Assembly: GCA_034387635.1 (NCBI GenBank)
Contig: JAOANU010000027.1
Location: forward strand, 112,153 to 176,152
DNA from: Rhodosporidiobolus odoratus
Lineage: Eukaryota; Basidiomycota; Microbotryomycetes; Sporidiobolales; Sporidiobolaceae
Length of the DNA: 64,000 nt
Reading direction: 5' to 3'
How positions within the stretch are numbered: the stretch's first letter is position 1; each line of letters starts with the position of its first letter. The notes under the pieces were generated by a model that was given only the letters and a program-made list of their open reading frames with translations, was not told where the DNA came from and searched no databases. The position numbers and the translations under genes were made by a program. Shown piece by piece: positions 19,947 through 32,366 of this stretch.

Positions 19947-20911
19947 GTCCTCACGCCCTCCCGTATGCTCCACCCTCGCTACGAAGACCACGGAAAGACT
20001 CGAGGCAAGGGGCTCTGGGTGACTTGCTCCAGAGAAGCGGTTGAGGGGTTGGCGAACAAAGGTGCGCTTTCCATTTTCTCCCGCCGGCCGTTCTTGCTGA
20101 ACTTAGTTAACTCGGAATAACAGGCTCGTACAAACGCCTCCATCCCGCCGCTCAACTCCCGTCCTCAGCCGCAGATCACGTCGCGTCTTTACTGGCAAGA
20201 CGGGTGGTGCAGGAAGTTGAGATGTTTGCAGAGAGAGCAAAAAGCTGGCCTGGGCCGCCATCAAGCGCAGGGGCAGAGGATACTGGCTTCTGTCCCGTCC
20301 GACGTCTCAGCGAGGAAGCTTGGGACGAGGAGCTACAGAAGCTGGACGCTGCAGGTCGAGGGAACGAAATGTCGGCAGTGGCGGCTGTCCTCGACCTAAG
20401 TCTACCAACCACGGGCGCTGAACAGCCTTTCGTAAAAACCGTGCTGGTGGAAGGCCGAAGAGTACCCGTGTATCACCTCGCCAGCTTCTTCGCCAATATC
20501 CGCCTTCCTCCTTCGCTCCTCGCATCGTCTATCCCCTCTGCTCCTTCCTCCTCCGCCCCCACATCTGCGACCGAGGCGCTCTTCGAAACCATACAGCAAG
20601 CGCTAAACGGCGTCGTCGACCTGTGGAAGCGACGACGGACCCGGACGCCAACCCGCGCCTCCGATCAAAACTCCCCGACCTCGCCTCCAATATCTCCATC
20701 CTTCCATGAAAATACTTCAGCATACCTTATCTACACACCCGCATTCTCTCGCCAATCAGCCTCTTCGTTGCAAGCCAGTATTTCGGAATCGCCCGCCGCC
20801 AAATCTCCTACCGCAGAGCTACGACGACGGCAAGCGGACGACATTGTACCATTACTAGTAGCACTACGGAGATGTATTGTCTGGCTAGGTGAAGACGGGA
20901 AGACGGAATAG
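19776..20911 (+). CDS. Unrecognised protein, 338 aa
   Basis: Three exons (19776-19794, 19852-20061, 20124-20911) join in frame. The reading starts MRTYEQVRRSVDLLVRFELT, continues SRMLHPRYEDHGKTRGKGLW, and includes ARRVVQEVEMFAERAKSW, RRLSEEAWDEELQKLDAAG and ADDIVPLLVALRRCIVWLGE. It is mostly helical with a Pro/Ser-rich middle. No signal peptide, membrane segment or known domain is seen. The first donor (gtccta) is weak, but the same exon-intron layout is preserved in truncated copy A. A mitochondrial or organelle-associated role is possible but unsupported. Confidence 0.6.
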
Positions 20912-21027
20912 AGGCCTTAGACCAAGCATTCAAGCGTGACGAGCTCCGTCTGGTGTAGGTCAAAGAGCGGTACTGCAGCTGGAGACAGTTTGGGTTTTAT
21001 CTTTGGGGCTAGGTCCAGCAAACCTCG

Positions 21028-24000
21028 CTACATGTCATCCTCCTCGATCTCTAACCTATCCGCCAACCTCTCCTCCAATTCCAGATTCCGGTTTCGCAAC
21101 CTCTCCAACTCTTTCCGCATCCTTACCAGCTCATCCTTGGAACTTGCGCCGTGAGCGTTTCGACCGAGCTGTTCTGCCGCAATCTCGGAAGAGGGGAAGA
21201 GGGACTGCGAGCGCTGAAGGGAGGTGAGGGCGGAAGAGGTTTGTCTGTCGTTCGAAAGGCAAAGGGGTTAGCACGTATGGCCAGGAGACGTGAGCGATAT
21301 AGGCGTGAAGGGCAGAGGTGGAGTCAAGCAGGACGAGTGGAAAAGAAAGTCAACGTACTGTAAAGCCTCCCTCAATTTCCTCCCCTCTTGTTCCACACTT
21401 TCTCGTAACAACTCGCTCTTCTTCCATTCCCCCACAAGGAGGTTCATCTCGCGTCGTTGATCGGCGAACTTGACCAAATCCGCGTCACTGTTTCATCACG
21501 AATTTTCAGCTTCGAGCTGAGTGGGAGAGAGCGAGGGGAAGTCAGGGAGCGAGAGAAAAGGCGCACCAGATCGCCAAGGTCTTGGTGAGCGCTTGAATTC
21601 GATGCTCATATTCGCCGATCTTGTCGAGCTTCGTAGAATCAAGCGCGACTTGGTTCTTGAGGTCAAGGAACCTGCGCCCGCAATGAGAGAGAGAGAGAGA
21701 TAAATACGAAAAGGAAAGGTAGAGGAGCGAGAGACTAGTCCCCCGAGTCATCCTCCCAGTACGTACGAAAGGCCCAGAACGGCGGTCGAGACGAGAAGGG
21801 AAAGAAAGAAAGGTGCAGCACTCACTCCCTCCCTCCGACCTCAATGTCCCTCCCCCTCTTCTCCAATCTCTCCTCCAAATCCTCCACCTCAGCCTTCATC
21901 CTCTTCTCCCTAACTTCCCACCCGACCCTCTGTTCCCTCAACGTGGCCAACTTTTCTCTCAGGTCGGAGATGTGCGCGATCCAGTTTGCTTTGGTAGCGG
22001 ATTGTTCGGAGCGGGATTGGTCTAGGAGGGACTGGGTGGCCCGGAGTTGGGCTCGGAGGGTTCGGATGGTCCGGAACTAGAAACCATACAAGGTTCTCGC
22101 ATCAGAACTTGGCCTTCACAAGGGAGGAAATAATAGGAGAAAGCGAGCGATCGCGAGCGAGAGAGAGAGAGAGAGAGAAAAGGGAGGGTAGAAAGACGCA
22201 CAGAAGACTGCCTCTCAGCCTCTGCCCCACTCTCCAAAACCTTCTCCCTATGCAACGTCCCCATATGTTGCAAATGCAAACTCTTCAAGTAAGTCTGAAA
22301 CGCCACTTCCCCTTGAAGCAATACCAACTCGGTTTCGAGTTTGGTCAAGTGGGCGTGCAAGAGTTGAGCGACGGGTTGAGGGAGGTGAGAGAGCGGGAAG
22401 GTTTGTTGTCCGGATACAGAGGTGGTGGGTGGCGGAGGGGAGAGGTTCCGAGAGTTGGAGCCGGGTAGACCGAGAGGGACCAAATCGGGAGAAAAAGGTC
22501 CACCACTACCCATTCCCCCAAGAAGGGAAGACGCCACCCCTGAACTCCTCCTCGACAAGTTAGCTCCACTCGGAATCCCCTCCACCCCACCGACTCCTTG
22601 ATGAGACAGCTGATGGGGTTGGTGCTGTGAGTGATTCCTGGGATCCAAAATCCCACTCCACCCCAGAGCCTCTCCAAGTCCACCCCCTTCCATCGGACTG
22701 ATAGGTGACCTGAACCTACTCACACTCCTCGGCCGACCTAAAGGACTTCCATTCTGACTCTGAGAATGAGACTGATACTGCGATTGTTGAAGAGCTTGAA
22801 AGTTGGCGAAATGGGTGGTAGCGGGCATGTGAGGCGTTCCGACTCGATGGTGACCGATTGAGGAGGTTGGAGAGGATTGAGAGGGAGCGATGGAAGAAGA
22901 TCGGGCGCGGGAGACGGCGCGGGATTGAGGTACTGAAGGGGGACGAGAGGGCGCTCGACGGGGGGAAACGGAGGGAGAGGAAGGTTTGGGAGTCGGGGCC
23001 GAAGAGTCGAGCGGTGCAGGAGGTGTGGCGTCAGGGGAAGCGGGGGGAGCATGCCGAGTAGGCGAGAGTGCGTCGAGGGGTGTAACGGAGTTGGGTTCAA
23101 AGAGAAGAGATCGCTTGGAGGATTCTACTGCTTCGGCTGCTGCGGCTGTAGCGGCTTGGACCGCTGCGGTAGGAGGAGACGTAGGAACCCCTCGCCAGTC
23201 GGTTTGAAGTGTCAAGTCGGCGGCGGCCGGAATGACGGTGCGATCGCACAGGGCCATCACGTCTGCAGCTTCAAGGGCGGACCAGCGCGAAGGGTCGGTC
23301 AGCTCGTTGGTAGCCGCAGTGGGCGATAAGAGGGACGGGTGAAGGACGTGTTGACGGATGATAGGCTGTCGCGTCAGGCGGGGTCAGCGTTTCCACGCGG
23401 GCAAGACGGAAGGGAAGGGGCAATAAAACATACCTCGCTCTTCTCCCTGACGGCCCTCGCATTCAGCCCACTTCCACCATCTCCGAGCGGGCTCTTCCAT
23501 CCCTTCTCCCGCAAGTACGCCGCAGCGTCTCGGATGAACGAAGTAAAGTTACAAGGGTAGATTCCGTAGAGAACCGTAAAAAGAAGGAACGGATCAGGGG
23601 GGAGGTCGTCATAGGAAGTATCATAGAAGTTGTGTAGGTCCGCTACGTCCCACGAGCGAACGAGAGTAAGGCTATGTCTCGATCTGTCGAGAAGCAGGAA
23701 AGAAAGCGCACCTTCAGACGTCATGGCTTCTGCCTTGCCATCGTCCTCATCCGGGGTCGTCACGTCCTTGTCCCAACACACTACCCTCGCAAACACGGAG
23801 AAAACTCCCAACAACTTGTCCTCGCCAAGAATAACCGGCAGCGTGACGACAAAGATTGCCAGGCATTTCACCGCAAGCGAGACGACCGCTGCACAAGGAG
23901 CGGCGAGGGCTGTGGTGATTAGGTTGGTGACGAGTGGGGTGGAGAGGGCGTGGTAGGCGCGGGTTGAGTGACGGGAGAGGTAGGAGAGGCAGAGAGACGT

Positions 24001-25102
24001 AGAGGGGAGGACGGATGGGGAGGTTGGAGTGAGGAAAGGAGACAGGCGAGTGAAGAATGCCTGTCGAGGTTCATGGAACCGTCAGGAGGTCACTCTCGTC
24101 AAGCATAGAGAGTGAACTGATCAGACATACTTTAGGCGACGTTTCCCCCCACAACATCAAGCATTCCTCCAAATTCCTCACTCCATACCCCTCATCCAAC
24201 CCCTTGAGTCTCGCCAACGCCCTATCCTCATACTCATTGAGAATGACCATTCCAAACGGTGACACATACTCGTCTCCTCCTACTTGATCCGCCAAATCCC
24301 GACGGGGAGCCATCCCCCAGACGACGGTTCTCGTCGCCGCGGCCAAAGCTGCGCGAGAGACGTACAGAGGCTGAGGGGGGTTTGAGATTGTCCCACCTGC
24401 GGTCGCGGTGGAAGAAGGACTTTCCGTCGCGGGTTCTTTCCCCTTCCGCGTCGGTTTGCGGCCCCGCTGCTGCTGTTGACTTCCGAGGGCCTTGTCCTTC
24501 TCCCCCGCCGGTCCGCCGTACCCACCCGCTGTGGAATCCTCTCTCGGCGTGCCCAACAAGGTCCGCCGCAACACCGTCTTCCACCACACACCTCCAATGT
24601 CCGCCCGACTCACAATCGCACTGTCATCGTCGTCGCCCGACTCGGCCGAAAGCTTGTCGAGCAAGACGAGGAAAGCGGAAACTCGACCGATGCTCGAGAG
24701 GTCTCGTTCCGACCCTGGAGAGGGTTCGACGGACGAGCGAAAGAGGTCCGACAAGGACGTGCGCCAGAGAGTGCGTTCGCGTTCCCTTTCGGTCTGGGGT
24801 TGAGTGGATGAGAGCGGTGAGGTGGTCGAGGAAGAAGAAGGCGCGGCGGATGTAGTTGAGGTAGAGGTGAGAGTGGAGCGGGAAGAGGGGGGGAGGGGGA
24901 GGGAGGCGAAGGTGCGGGTGTGAGAGTCGACGAGGTCGGAGATTTCGGAGGGGAGGGTGAAGCCGGGGAAGGGGTTTGGAGGGAGCGGAGGGGAGGAACT
25001 AGAGGGGGTGGATGAGGTAGAGGAGGGAGTTGGAGTGGGTTCAGGAGGAGGGGAGAAAAGAGAAGTGAGGCGGCGAAAGGTGTCTTTGGTGGAGGCGGAC
25101 AT
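21028..25102 (-). CDS. TSC1: Hamartin / TSC1 homologue
   Basis: Seven exons read in frame: 25102-24131, 24060-23434, 23365-22202, 22076-21826, 21671-21567, 21487-21359, 21244-21028; about 1154 aa. The N-terminal helical domain includes the hamartin signature LLGVFSVFARVVCWDKD, and the region DLPPDPFLLFTVLYGIYPCN followed by FTSFIRDAAAYLREKGW is diagnostic. A long Ser/Pro/Gln-rich linker follows, then a C-terminal coiled coil (LRATQSLLDQSRSEQS, LREKLATLREQRVGW, ELERLRNRNLELEERLADRL). TSC1 stabilises TSC2, the Rheb GAP that restrains TORC1. The start is the ATG of MSASTKDTF, the only one before the conserved part. It shares a 300-bp upstream region with SCY1. Confidence 0.93.
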
Positions 25103-25402
25103 GGCTGGAGGGAGCCTGAGCAAGTGTGTGTGTAGGTTGGTCAGCAGCAATGAAGCTGAAGGGTTTCAGAGAGAGTGGCTTACCCTGTCGAGCCCTAGCC
25201 TATCTCAACCTCGCCAGTGCGATAACAGCAACCTCGTGACGGACGTGCAAGCTGCGCTCGTGATGACGAGCTCAAGATTGACAGCCCAAGTGATACTTTG
25301 AGTAGAGTGGAGGAGGAGGAGGAGCAGGACGAGGACGAGAGGCGAGTTTCTGATCAACCCGTTGAACTGCTGCACTCGAGTCTACTCAGTACCGCTAGTA
25401 CG
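25103..25402. promoter_or_regulatory. Shared divergent promoter region, TSC1 / SCY1
   Basis: 300 bp lie between two opposite ATGs. Long gag/gtg purine tracts and ctcgag-type sites are present, but no motif can be assigned with confidence. Confidence 0.55.
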
Positions 25403-28400
25403 ATGGAGTTGGCTAGCTCTTTCCTATCCTCTGCAGCTGCCTCGTTGGCAGCAGCTCAACGTTCAACCATTTCATCATCCTTCACTCTAGAGTCCTCAAC
25501 TCGCTCAACTCAAATCGGTGTGTGGAAGGTTACCAGCGCAAAGCACAACTCGAATGGCAAGCTCGTCAGCGTATGGACTGCCGAAAAGTCAACCCTCGCG
25601 ACAAATCAGGGGACTGGGACGACCGGAGCAGGGGCGAGACGAGGTGGGGCGGGCAGAAGTGAACGCGAAAAGGACCAAGACAGACTCAAACTCGCCATAG
25701 AGATACTCAAAAAAGAGGTCAGCACCGTCCCACTCACCACCAGCTGTCCCAACGACGTATTGACCGTTCGTCCTCTTTTCTCCGATCTCATTGTCGGTCA
25801 GGCCTCTTCCCTCTCCCGTCTCCGTCACCCCTGCGTCCTCGAAGTCACCGAACCTCTCGAAGAGACTCGGTCCTCTCTCACCTTTGCTACAGAACCCGTC
25901 ACGTCCTCCCTCCGCCATGCCATCAACGCCTCGGACGCCGCAGCCTCGGGAAACGGGCGAGGAGGCAGTTATGCCACAAAGGAGGAGCAGGACGCCGCGT
26001 TGGACGAGGTCGAGGTGCAGAAGGGGTTTACCCAACTCGCAAAGGGTCTGCAGTTCTTGCACGAGAGCGCCAAGTTGGTCCATGGTAATCTCACCCCGGA
26101 CGCGGTCATCATCAACGCAAAGGTGCGTGGTGATCGCCATGCCTTCCGCCTTGTCGACAGTCAGCTCAAAACCCCTCACCTCGCAGGGCGACTGGAAATT
26201 GTCCGGGTTTGGTCTGGCGACATACCTGTTCGACCCTCAGGGTGTTCCTGCCAAGTGGGAGTTCCCGTCGTATGACCCCAACCTCCCGCCTAGTTGCCAG
26301 AGAAACTACGACTACATGGGCAAGCCTATCCTCGCACGTGACCGTTAAAAGTCAAGCTGACGGCTGCGTGACATGGTCTCCAGCTCCGGAATACCTCCTC
26401 GACGAATCCGCCCCGGCTCCTTCCAATGACATGTACTCCCTTGGCTGTCTCCTGCACTCTCTCCACACTCACACTGGTCCACCCTTCAACAACCGCTCCT
26501 CCCTCCCCACCGCGCGTGACAACATCGAATCCGGCCTCTCCCACAACCTCCTCTCAACCCACTGGCGAAAACTCCCTTCCGACATTCAAGACGTTCTCTC
26601 CAACCTCCTCACTCGGTATCCCAATCGTCGACTCTCCGCAAAACGATTCCTCGACTCGGCCTACTTTGAAGGCCTCCTGGTCGGTACCCTCCGATTCCTA
26701 GAACGTGACAGTTTCGCCTCGAAATCCTCTGAAGCCCAAGCTTCCTTCCTCCGAGGTCTCGTCACCGTCCTTCCTCAGTTCAGCTCCAAAGTGCACCGTC
26801 GAAAAGTCCTCCCCTCTTTACTTGAAGAAACCCGCAAAGCCAACCTCGTACCCTTTCTCCTCCCCAACATCTTGAACATTGCAAAGACGATGGACAATGA
26901 GGCGTTTAGGGAGGAGGTATTGCCGGGTTTGAAACCGTTGTTTGCGGTCAAAGAACCTCCTCAGGCGGTTGTGAGCTTGTTGGAGAGTTTGGGGACGTTG
27001 GAGGAGAAATGCAGTGCGACCGTCTTTAGGGAGGGTACGTCCCTTTCCTCCTATCCAAACCCCGCTGGGGGACATGCGTTGCTGATCGTGACGGAATGGT
27101 TCTGCAGAAGTCATGCCCCTAGTCTACTTCTCCCTAGAATCCGACAACCCTCTCATCCTCGAAAAAGCCCTTCGAGTCACCCCTTCCCTGTGTGAAACGC
27201 TCGATTATACAACGATCAAACAGACGCTGTTTCCAAAGATTACGTCTGTGTTTAGTAAGACGACTTTGTTGAGCGTCAAGGTCAAGTACGTCTCTTCTTC
27301 TTTCTCCTGCTTAAAGGCGTGTACGGCGTGAGATTCCCCCTAGCTGATTCTCTTCCCGTTGGCGTTCATGCAGTACCCTCATCTGTTTCCACTCCATGAT
27401 CAAAATCCTCGAGTCAGCTTCACGTTTCTCCCTCACTCTTCCTCTTGCTATTCTCAGCCCGGACTCTCGCGCTAATACTCGTTCTTCTGTTCTGTGCTCG
27501 CAGCAAATACACCCTCACGGAAAAACTCGTCCCCTTGCTCGCCAAGATCAAGACGAAAGAACCGAGCGTCATGATTGCTACTTTGGCGGTGCATGAAGAG
27601 ATGGGAAAGAAGTGTGAGGTGGAAGCTGGTGCGTTCCGTTCCTTCCTCTTCCTCGACCTCGCAGGGTTCTGACAATATGACCGCTCGAAACGAAAACAGT
27701 CGCTACCCTCATCCTACCTCAACTCTGGTCCATGTCCGTCGGACCTCTCCTAAACGTAGACCAGTTCAACCGTTTCATGACCGCTATCAAAGCCCTCTCG
27801 CTCCGCGTCGAAAGCGAACATTCGGCCCACCTGGCGGAACTGAAAAGGTTGGAGGAGAGTAGCAGAGGTGGGAGTCGGGTGAGGGGCGGAGGAGGAGGAG
27901 GGGCGGCGAATAATGGTCAGGGGGAGATTGTGGTTGGGATTGGGGAGGTCAACGATTTTGAAACGTTGGTTAGGGGGAGTTTAAATGGGAAGAGGGTGGA
28001 GGGGTTGAGGGGGGTTGGGAGTCAGGTCGACATCTTTGCGGATGAGAGTCCGGTACGGTCACATTTCGATTCCTTCTGTTTTGTTGGCGGTACTAACTTG
28101 GGTGATATGTTATGCGTGAGCAGGCTATCACTCCTGTACCTACTGGCAACGCTGGCGGTTTCTCTTCACCACCTCTACCAGCTCTACCGACTCAAACGCC
28201 GCCTTTCCCTTCCTCCTCAGCTTTCGCTCAGCCTTCTCGGCCTGGCACGCTGGGACGCCTTTCTACCACCCCTCTGCCCTCTTCTTCCGCCAATCGGAGC
28301 TCGCTTGGCGCTCGGCCCATCTCCGCTACCGGCTTTCACACCTCATCTTTCCCGGTATCACCTTCGCAGAAACAGCAGCAGCAGGCAAACCCGACCTCAA

Positions 28401-28930
28401 CTCCCGCGGCTTCACTTAGGAGTTTCTCGCCCTTACAACCAGGACCGGCAGGAGCAGTGAGGACGGGAAGCTCGACTTCCTTTGCTTCTGCCCAGCCTTC
28501 GTCGTCGTCTTCTTCTTCGACGACCTATCAGCCTAATTATCACCTCTCCCTCTCTGATACGACCTCGGGAGGAGTACCACCGCTTCGACCGACGGGGTCG
28601 TCCTTCTTCCCTTCTTCTTCGTCTACCCAGCTTCAACAACAACAAAACCAAACACAGCCACCACCACCGATTCAATGGAACAAAATCCCTCCCATCTCCC
28701 CTTCGTTCTCTACGCCCTCATATTCTCAGCCTCTTCGACCCCAACTTCAAGCACAGCCAGCACGGATTACTTCACCCTTACCGCCAGGTTACAACCCTTC
28801 CACAAGTACCAGTGCGAATATGATGGCACCGCTTCAACCGCAGAGGCAGAAACAACAAGTAGGTGGGCAAGGGGGACAGGCTGGATCGATGGGGTTTGGG
28901 AGTTGGGCGGATTTGGATCCGCTCAAGTAG
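25403..28930 (+). CDS. SCY1: SCY1-like pseudokinase (SCYL2/Scy1)
   Basis: Nine exons (25403-25717, 25802-26122, 26187-26319, 26384-27034, 27108-27285, 27374-27412, 27504-27628, 27700-28052, 28124-28930) give 973 aa. The N-terminal kinase fold lacks catalytic residues: HGN replaces HRD (LVHGNLTPDAVIIN) and SGF replaces DFG (GDWKLSGFGLATYL), while APEYLLDE and DMYSLGCLLHSLHT remain. A HEAT-repeat region follows (SSKVHRRKVLPSLLEET, NIAKTMDNEAFREEVLP, EVMPLVYFSLES), then a Pro/Ser/Gln-rich tail ending FGSWADLDPLK. SCYL2-type proteins work in clathrin-linked trans-Golgi/endosome traffic. Intron 3 begins with GC rather than GT. Confidence 0.93.
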
Positions 28931-29909
28931 TACGTAGCTGCAGAGCCCTGTGGTGCGGAAAGGAGGAGTTCAGTAACGGAGTGTTCTTTTTCTCCAGCTG
29001 CGTTTTCCCCTTTTTTCTGTCGTCCGGTTTCGCTGCTCCTTCTCTCTCCTCGCTCTCTCTCTTTCGCACTGGGTCATACGTAGCAGCTGCGCGCCGGCCT
29101 CATACACAGCCTCGCATTTATCAAGAAGCGCGCGGGCGGATGCAACTTCGGTTACCCGTCCTTGTTCGATAAGTAATCAGGGGTCTGGGGCGGCTATCCG
29201 CTTGGCGGAAGAGTGCGGAGCGTGAAGAGGAGGCCCACGAGCTTTACCGAAGCGCGGTCACGAGTTTGAAGCCTGCGCGATCGACAAGACTTTGTCAGGG
29301 CGCGGCTTGCACTTCCTCGCTTTGTATCTTTTACGCCTCTGCCGTCTCCACTCAGTTAACGCACCACTCAGCTACAGTCGGTGGTCAGCTCGACAAAGCG
29401 GTTCCGCTTGCGAATCCCGACGCCTCACGAACCGGACAACCCGCGGACAGAAATCTCAGCCTCCTTCGACTTCCGCTCGTCGACGTCGAGGACCTGTTTA
29501 GAGGAGCTTCAGGTGCGTTTCGGTTCCGTGCTGAGTGAGACTACTCGACGTAAGGTATGCTGACTTGCTGACTTAACTTCGCTTCCACTTCTGCTCGTTA
29601 TCTTTCCACCGCCGCCCCCTCCGTTTTTCTTGAACCGCGCGCGCTCTCGACCAATCCATTTCGACTCTCGCATCGCCTCCGATTGATCCTCTTGCTCTTG
29701 CTCCGTTCATCACCTCGCTCGTGCGGCCGCCGTTATCGCTTCGCAGCGTTGGTCATCTCGTCTTCGCACTCGACCTCCCCGACTCAACCAGCGTCTCTTA
29801 CTTCCAAAGCATCTCGGCCGTATCCCCTCTGTCCGCCTATCCTCAAGCCCTCTCTAGGTCAGAAAGCATAAAAGACACGACGGATACGACGACGCTACGA
29901 TAGCTCGAG
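28931..29909. other. Intergenic: SCY1 3' flank and upstream region of the next gene
   Basis: Short ORFs here have poor composition. The stretch 29580-29900 is pyrimidine-rich, consistent with a promoter and 5' leader for the gene starting at 29910. No RNA gene seen. Confidence 0.4.
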
Positions 29910-32366
29910 ATGGTATGGGCGCAAGAAAATTTCAGCTCGTTATGTGGGGATGTGACTTTTGTTCGTCTTCCTCTCTTCCTCACTCCCCTGCCTGGTCTTG
30001 CTTACCCCTGTAATCCTTGCCTTTCCCCTACTCCCTCTACCGCTTTTTCTTTACGCAGGGTCAATACTGCGGTGCGGTCTGGCAATCTCCAACCGATAAA
30101 TGCTGTGGGATCTGTCCTTCGCCGGCAATCTCGGCGTATGGTACTGTAGCAGGGTCGTCGATCGGGTCGTGAGTTTGGGTACCGACCTCTCTTGCGGGCA
30201 CTGAGAGATGGGATGCTGACTAGGTCTTTTCTTCTCTCCGTCTGTGATCGCTTCGACAGGTTCTTCAACCTGCTGATTGTGCTCTTTCAGCCTAAAAAGA
30301 GTGCCATGTACAGTAAGTCCTAATCTTATCCCCTCTGCTCTCCTTCGTGGCGATATACTGAACAGAGTGCTTGCACAGTCGCTGCTCAGCTGTCAGTCGG
30401 AAACATGTTCCTCGTCGGTCCGTCTGTGTCCTCGTTCCTCGTTCGCATCTCCTTCGCTCACTTGTGTATGGTGTCCCAGCGGTTATGGCGCGAAACATGA
30501 TGGGTACCTTCTCGAAGGGCACGAATGGACTGCAAAGATGGCAAGCCGAGTAAGTACTTGCAGTCTTACCCGCGCCGTTCACCTCGTAGAAGCTGACCTG
30601 ACTTGCCGCAGGTTCGCCTTCCTCATGGCGCAAGCCTCTGCGCCTGTCATCATTGCCAGCGTCTTTTCGGATGTACACCACATCCATGTACGGATACTCT
30701 GCTTTTCGTGTTCCTCCCTTTAGATCTTACTTACGCCAACGTCTTCTGTCAGGGCTTTGGCACCTCGACCGCATTCCAGGGGTTTATCGAAGCTGAGCGA
30801 CTCCTCGAACAAGAGCGTCTCAGCGTAAGCCGAAACCAAAGCACAACCAACGGTGGCAGCAGCAGTAACAGCCGACCTAGACTCAAGCGGGTATACGGCT
30901 CGCACGATCGACATTTGAAAGAGTATGATGAGTACTCGAGGAAGCAATTTGGGGAGAATTATAACAAGTTCTTCTTTCGGGTGGCTAAGTGGGCGGGACG
31001 GCATCAGGCTGTGATTTTGTTGTGTTTGTTCTTCTTCACGGAACTTTACTGGTGTGTTGTCCCCCTTATCCTTCCCGTCTGCCGCGGGACTGAGCAGCTT
31101 CGCCTGGTTAGGTTCATCCTGTACTGTACAACGGTCTGGTTCTCGTCTGCCGATACGATCACCACGTTCTGGCAACCCAGCTGTACGTCCTAGGTTATCT
31201 CGCACCCGGCGGCCCGCTATACTGATAGTGTCGGCGTATCTACAGGCGACGAGTACGTTGGTGAGATAAGCTACCGCCTCATCGAGGGCGTCAGCTTTAC
31301 ATTTTGTTCCCTCGCTCTTCTCTCGACAATCTTTCTCGCCATCCCCGTCTTTTCGCACAAGTTGTATGTCTCTCCTCCTTGCTCTCTCTTCAGCCTAGCC
31401 CCAAAGCGTCCGCTGACCCTGCGCCATGCAAACCGATAGTGGTGCCTCTCAGTCCGCCGCCCATTTCATCATTCGCCTCTTCACCGTATATTCCCGTCAA
31501 CCCCGCAAAGCCCTCAAAAAAGCCCACGCAACCTTTATCGCCCAGAAAGACGTTCACACCCCCGTCCCGGAACCTTTACAAGAAACGAAGCCTGAGAAGA
31601 TATTGAAAATTGGGTTTGCGGGAACGATCTGGTTGTTCTGGTTCATCAGCTTGATGGTGACTCTGACCACTGGGTTAAGGGACTTTTTGCTTGTGTGCGT
31701 TTCGTACTTCTCTGTCGCTCCTCTTGTCGCGGGGCAAAATCAGGCTGCACCTTGCTCCGCTTCTCTTTCTCTCCGTTGTCCTCGCTAACTTGCCCCCTCA
31801 AATCCCTCTCGTTTCGACGTGTCAGCGGTCTCCCCTGGCCCTATGCCGCCATTCAAAATCTTGTACGTATATATTTCGCTCTATTCTTTTCCTCTGGTAA
31901 CCTTCCGACTGACTCAAGCTTCTCTCCTACCTTTCCCATCCTACCCCTCCACCTCCTTGAACCCCCTTCTCCTGCCCTCCCTATTTGCTTGCCGCGCTCC
32001 TCCGCCCAAAATACCTCATCAACTATTCAGCTCTTCGGCATGTTCCCCATGGTCAAGTTCTTCATAGACCTAAAAGATGCCAGAGACGAACTGAAGAAAG
32101 CCGCCAACCCAGAGCGTCGGCAAGGATCGAACGGCAGCGTTTCGAGTCATGAGCAGGATGAGGAGGCTCAGGTGCAGAATCAGGGGAGTGAGGACGAGGG
32201 CTTACAAGTCGGGCAGAGAAACAGACAAAGAAGGAGGAAGAGTTTGAGGGATTCGCTTAGGCATGAGGGGGAGGCGATGGAGACGGTCAGGAAGGGCAAG
32301 GAGAAAGAAAAGGAGAAGAGGAGTGGTTTCAGTGGTCAGCATAAAGGGGGAAGAGGAAGACGATGA
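29910..32366 (+). CDS. Unrecognised multi-pass membrane protein
   Basis: Exons 29910-29960, 30059-30168, 30260-30312, 30379-30417, 30480-30549, 30612-30687, 30753-31051 and at least three more to a stop at 32366 join in consistent phase. The start MVWAQENFSSLCGDVTF leads into a Cys-rich stretch, GQYCGAVWQSPTDKCCGICP. Hydrophobic segments follow: FFNLLIVLFQP, AAQLSVGNMFLVAVMA, FLMAQASAPVIIASVF, VILLCLFFFTELYWFILYC, FCSLALLSTIFLAIPVF and GFAGTIWLFWFISLMV, about six or seven in all. Between them is a cytosol-like loop (AERLLEQERLSVSRNQ). The tail is long, acidic then basic, ending KRSGFSGQHKGGRGRR. I do not recognise a transporter or receptor family. The many in-frame joins make it a real gene. 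Confidence 0.7.

Noticed and set aside
22143..22185. GA-dinucleotide runs as a possible regulatory element
   Set aside because: They lie inside a TSC1 intron as simple pyrimidine-rich (minus strand) sequence upstream of an acceptor.
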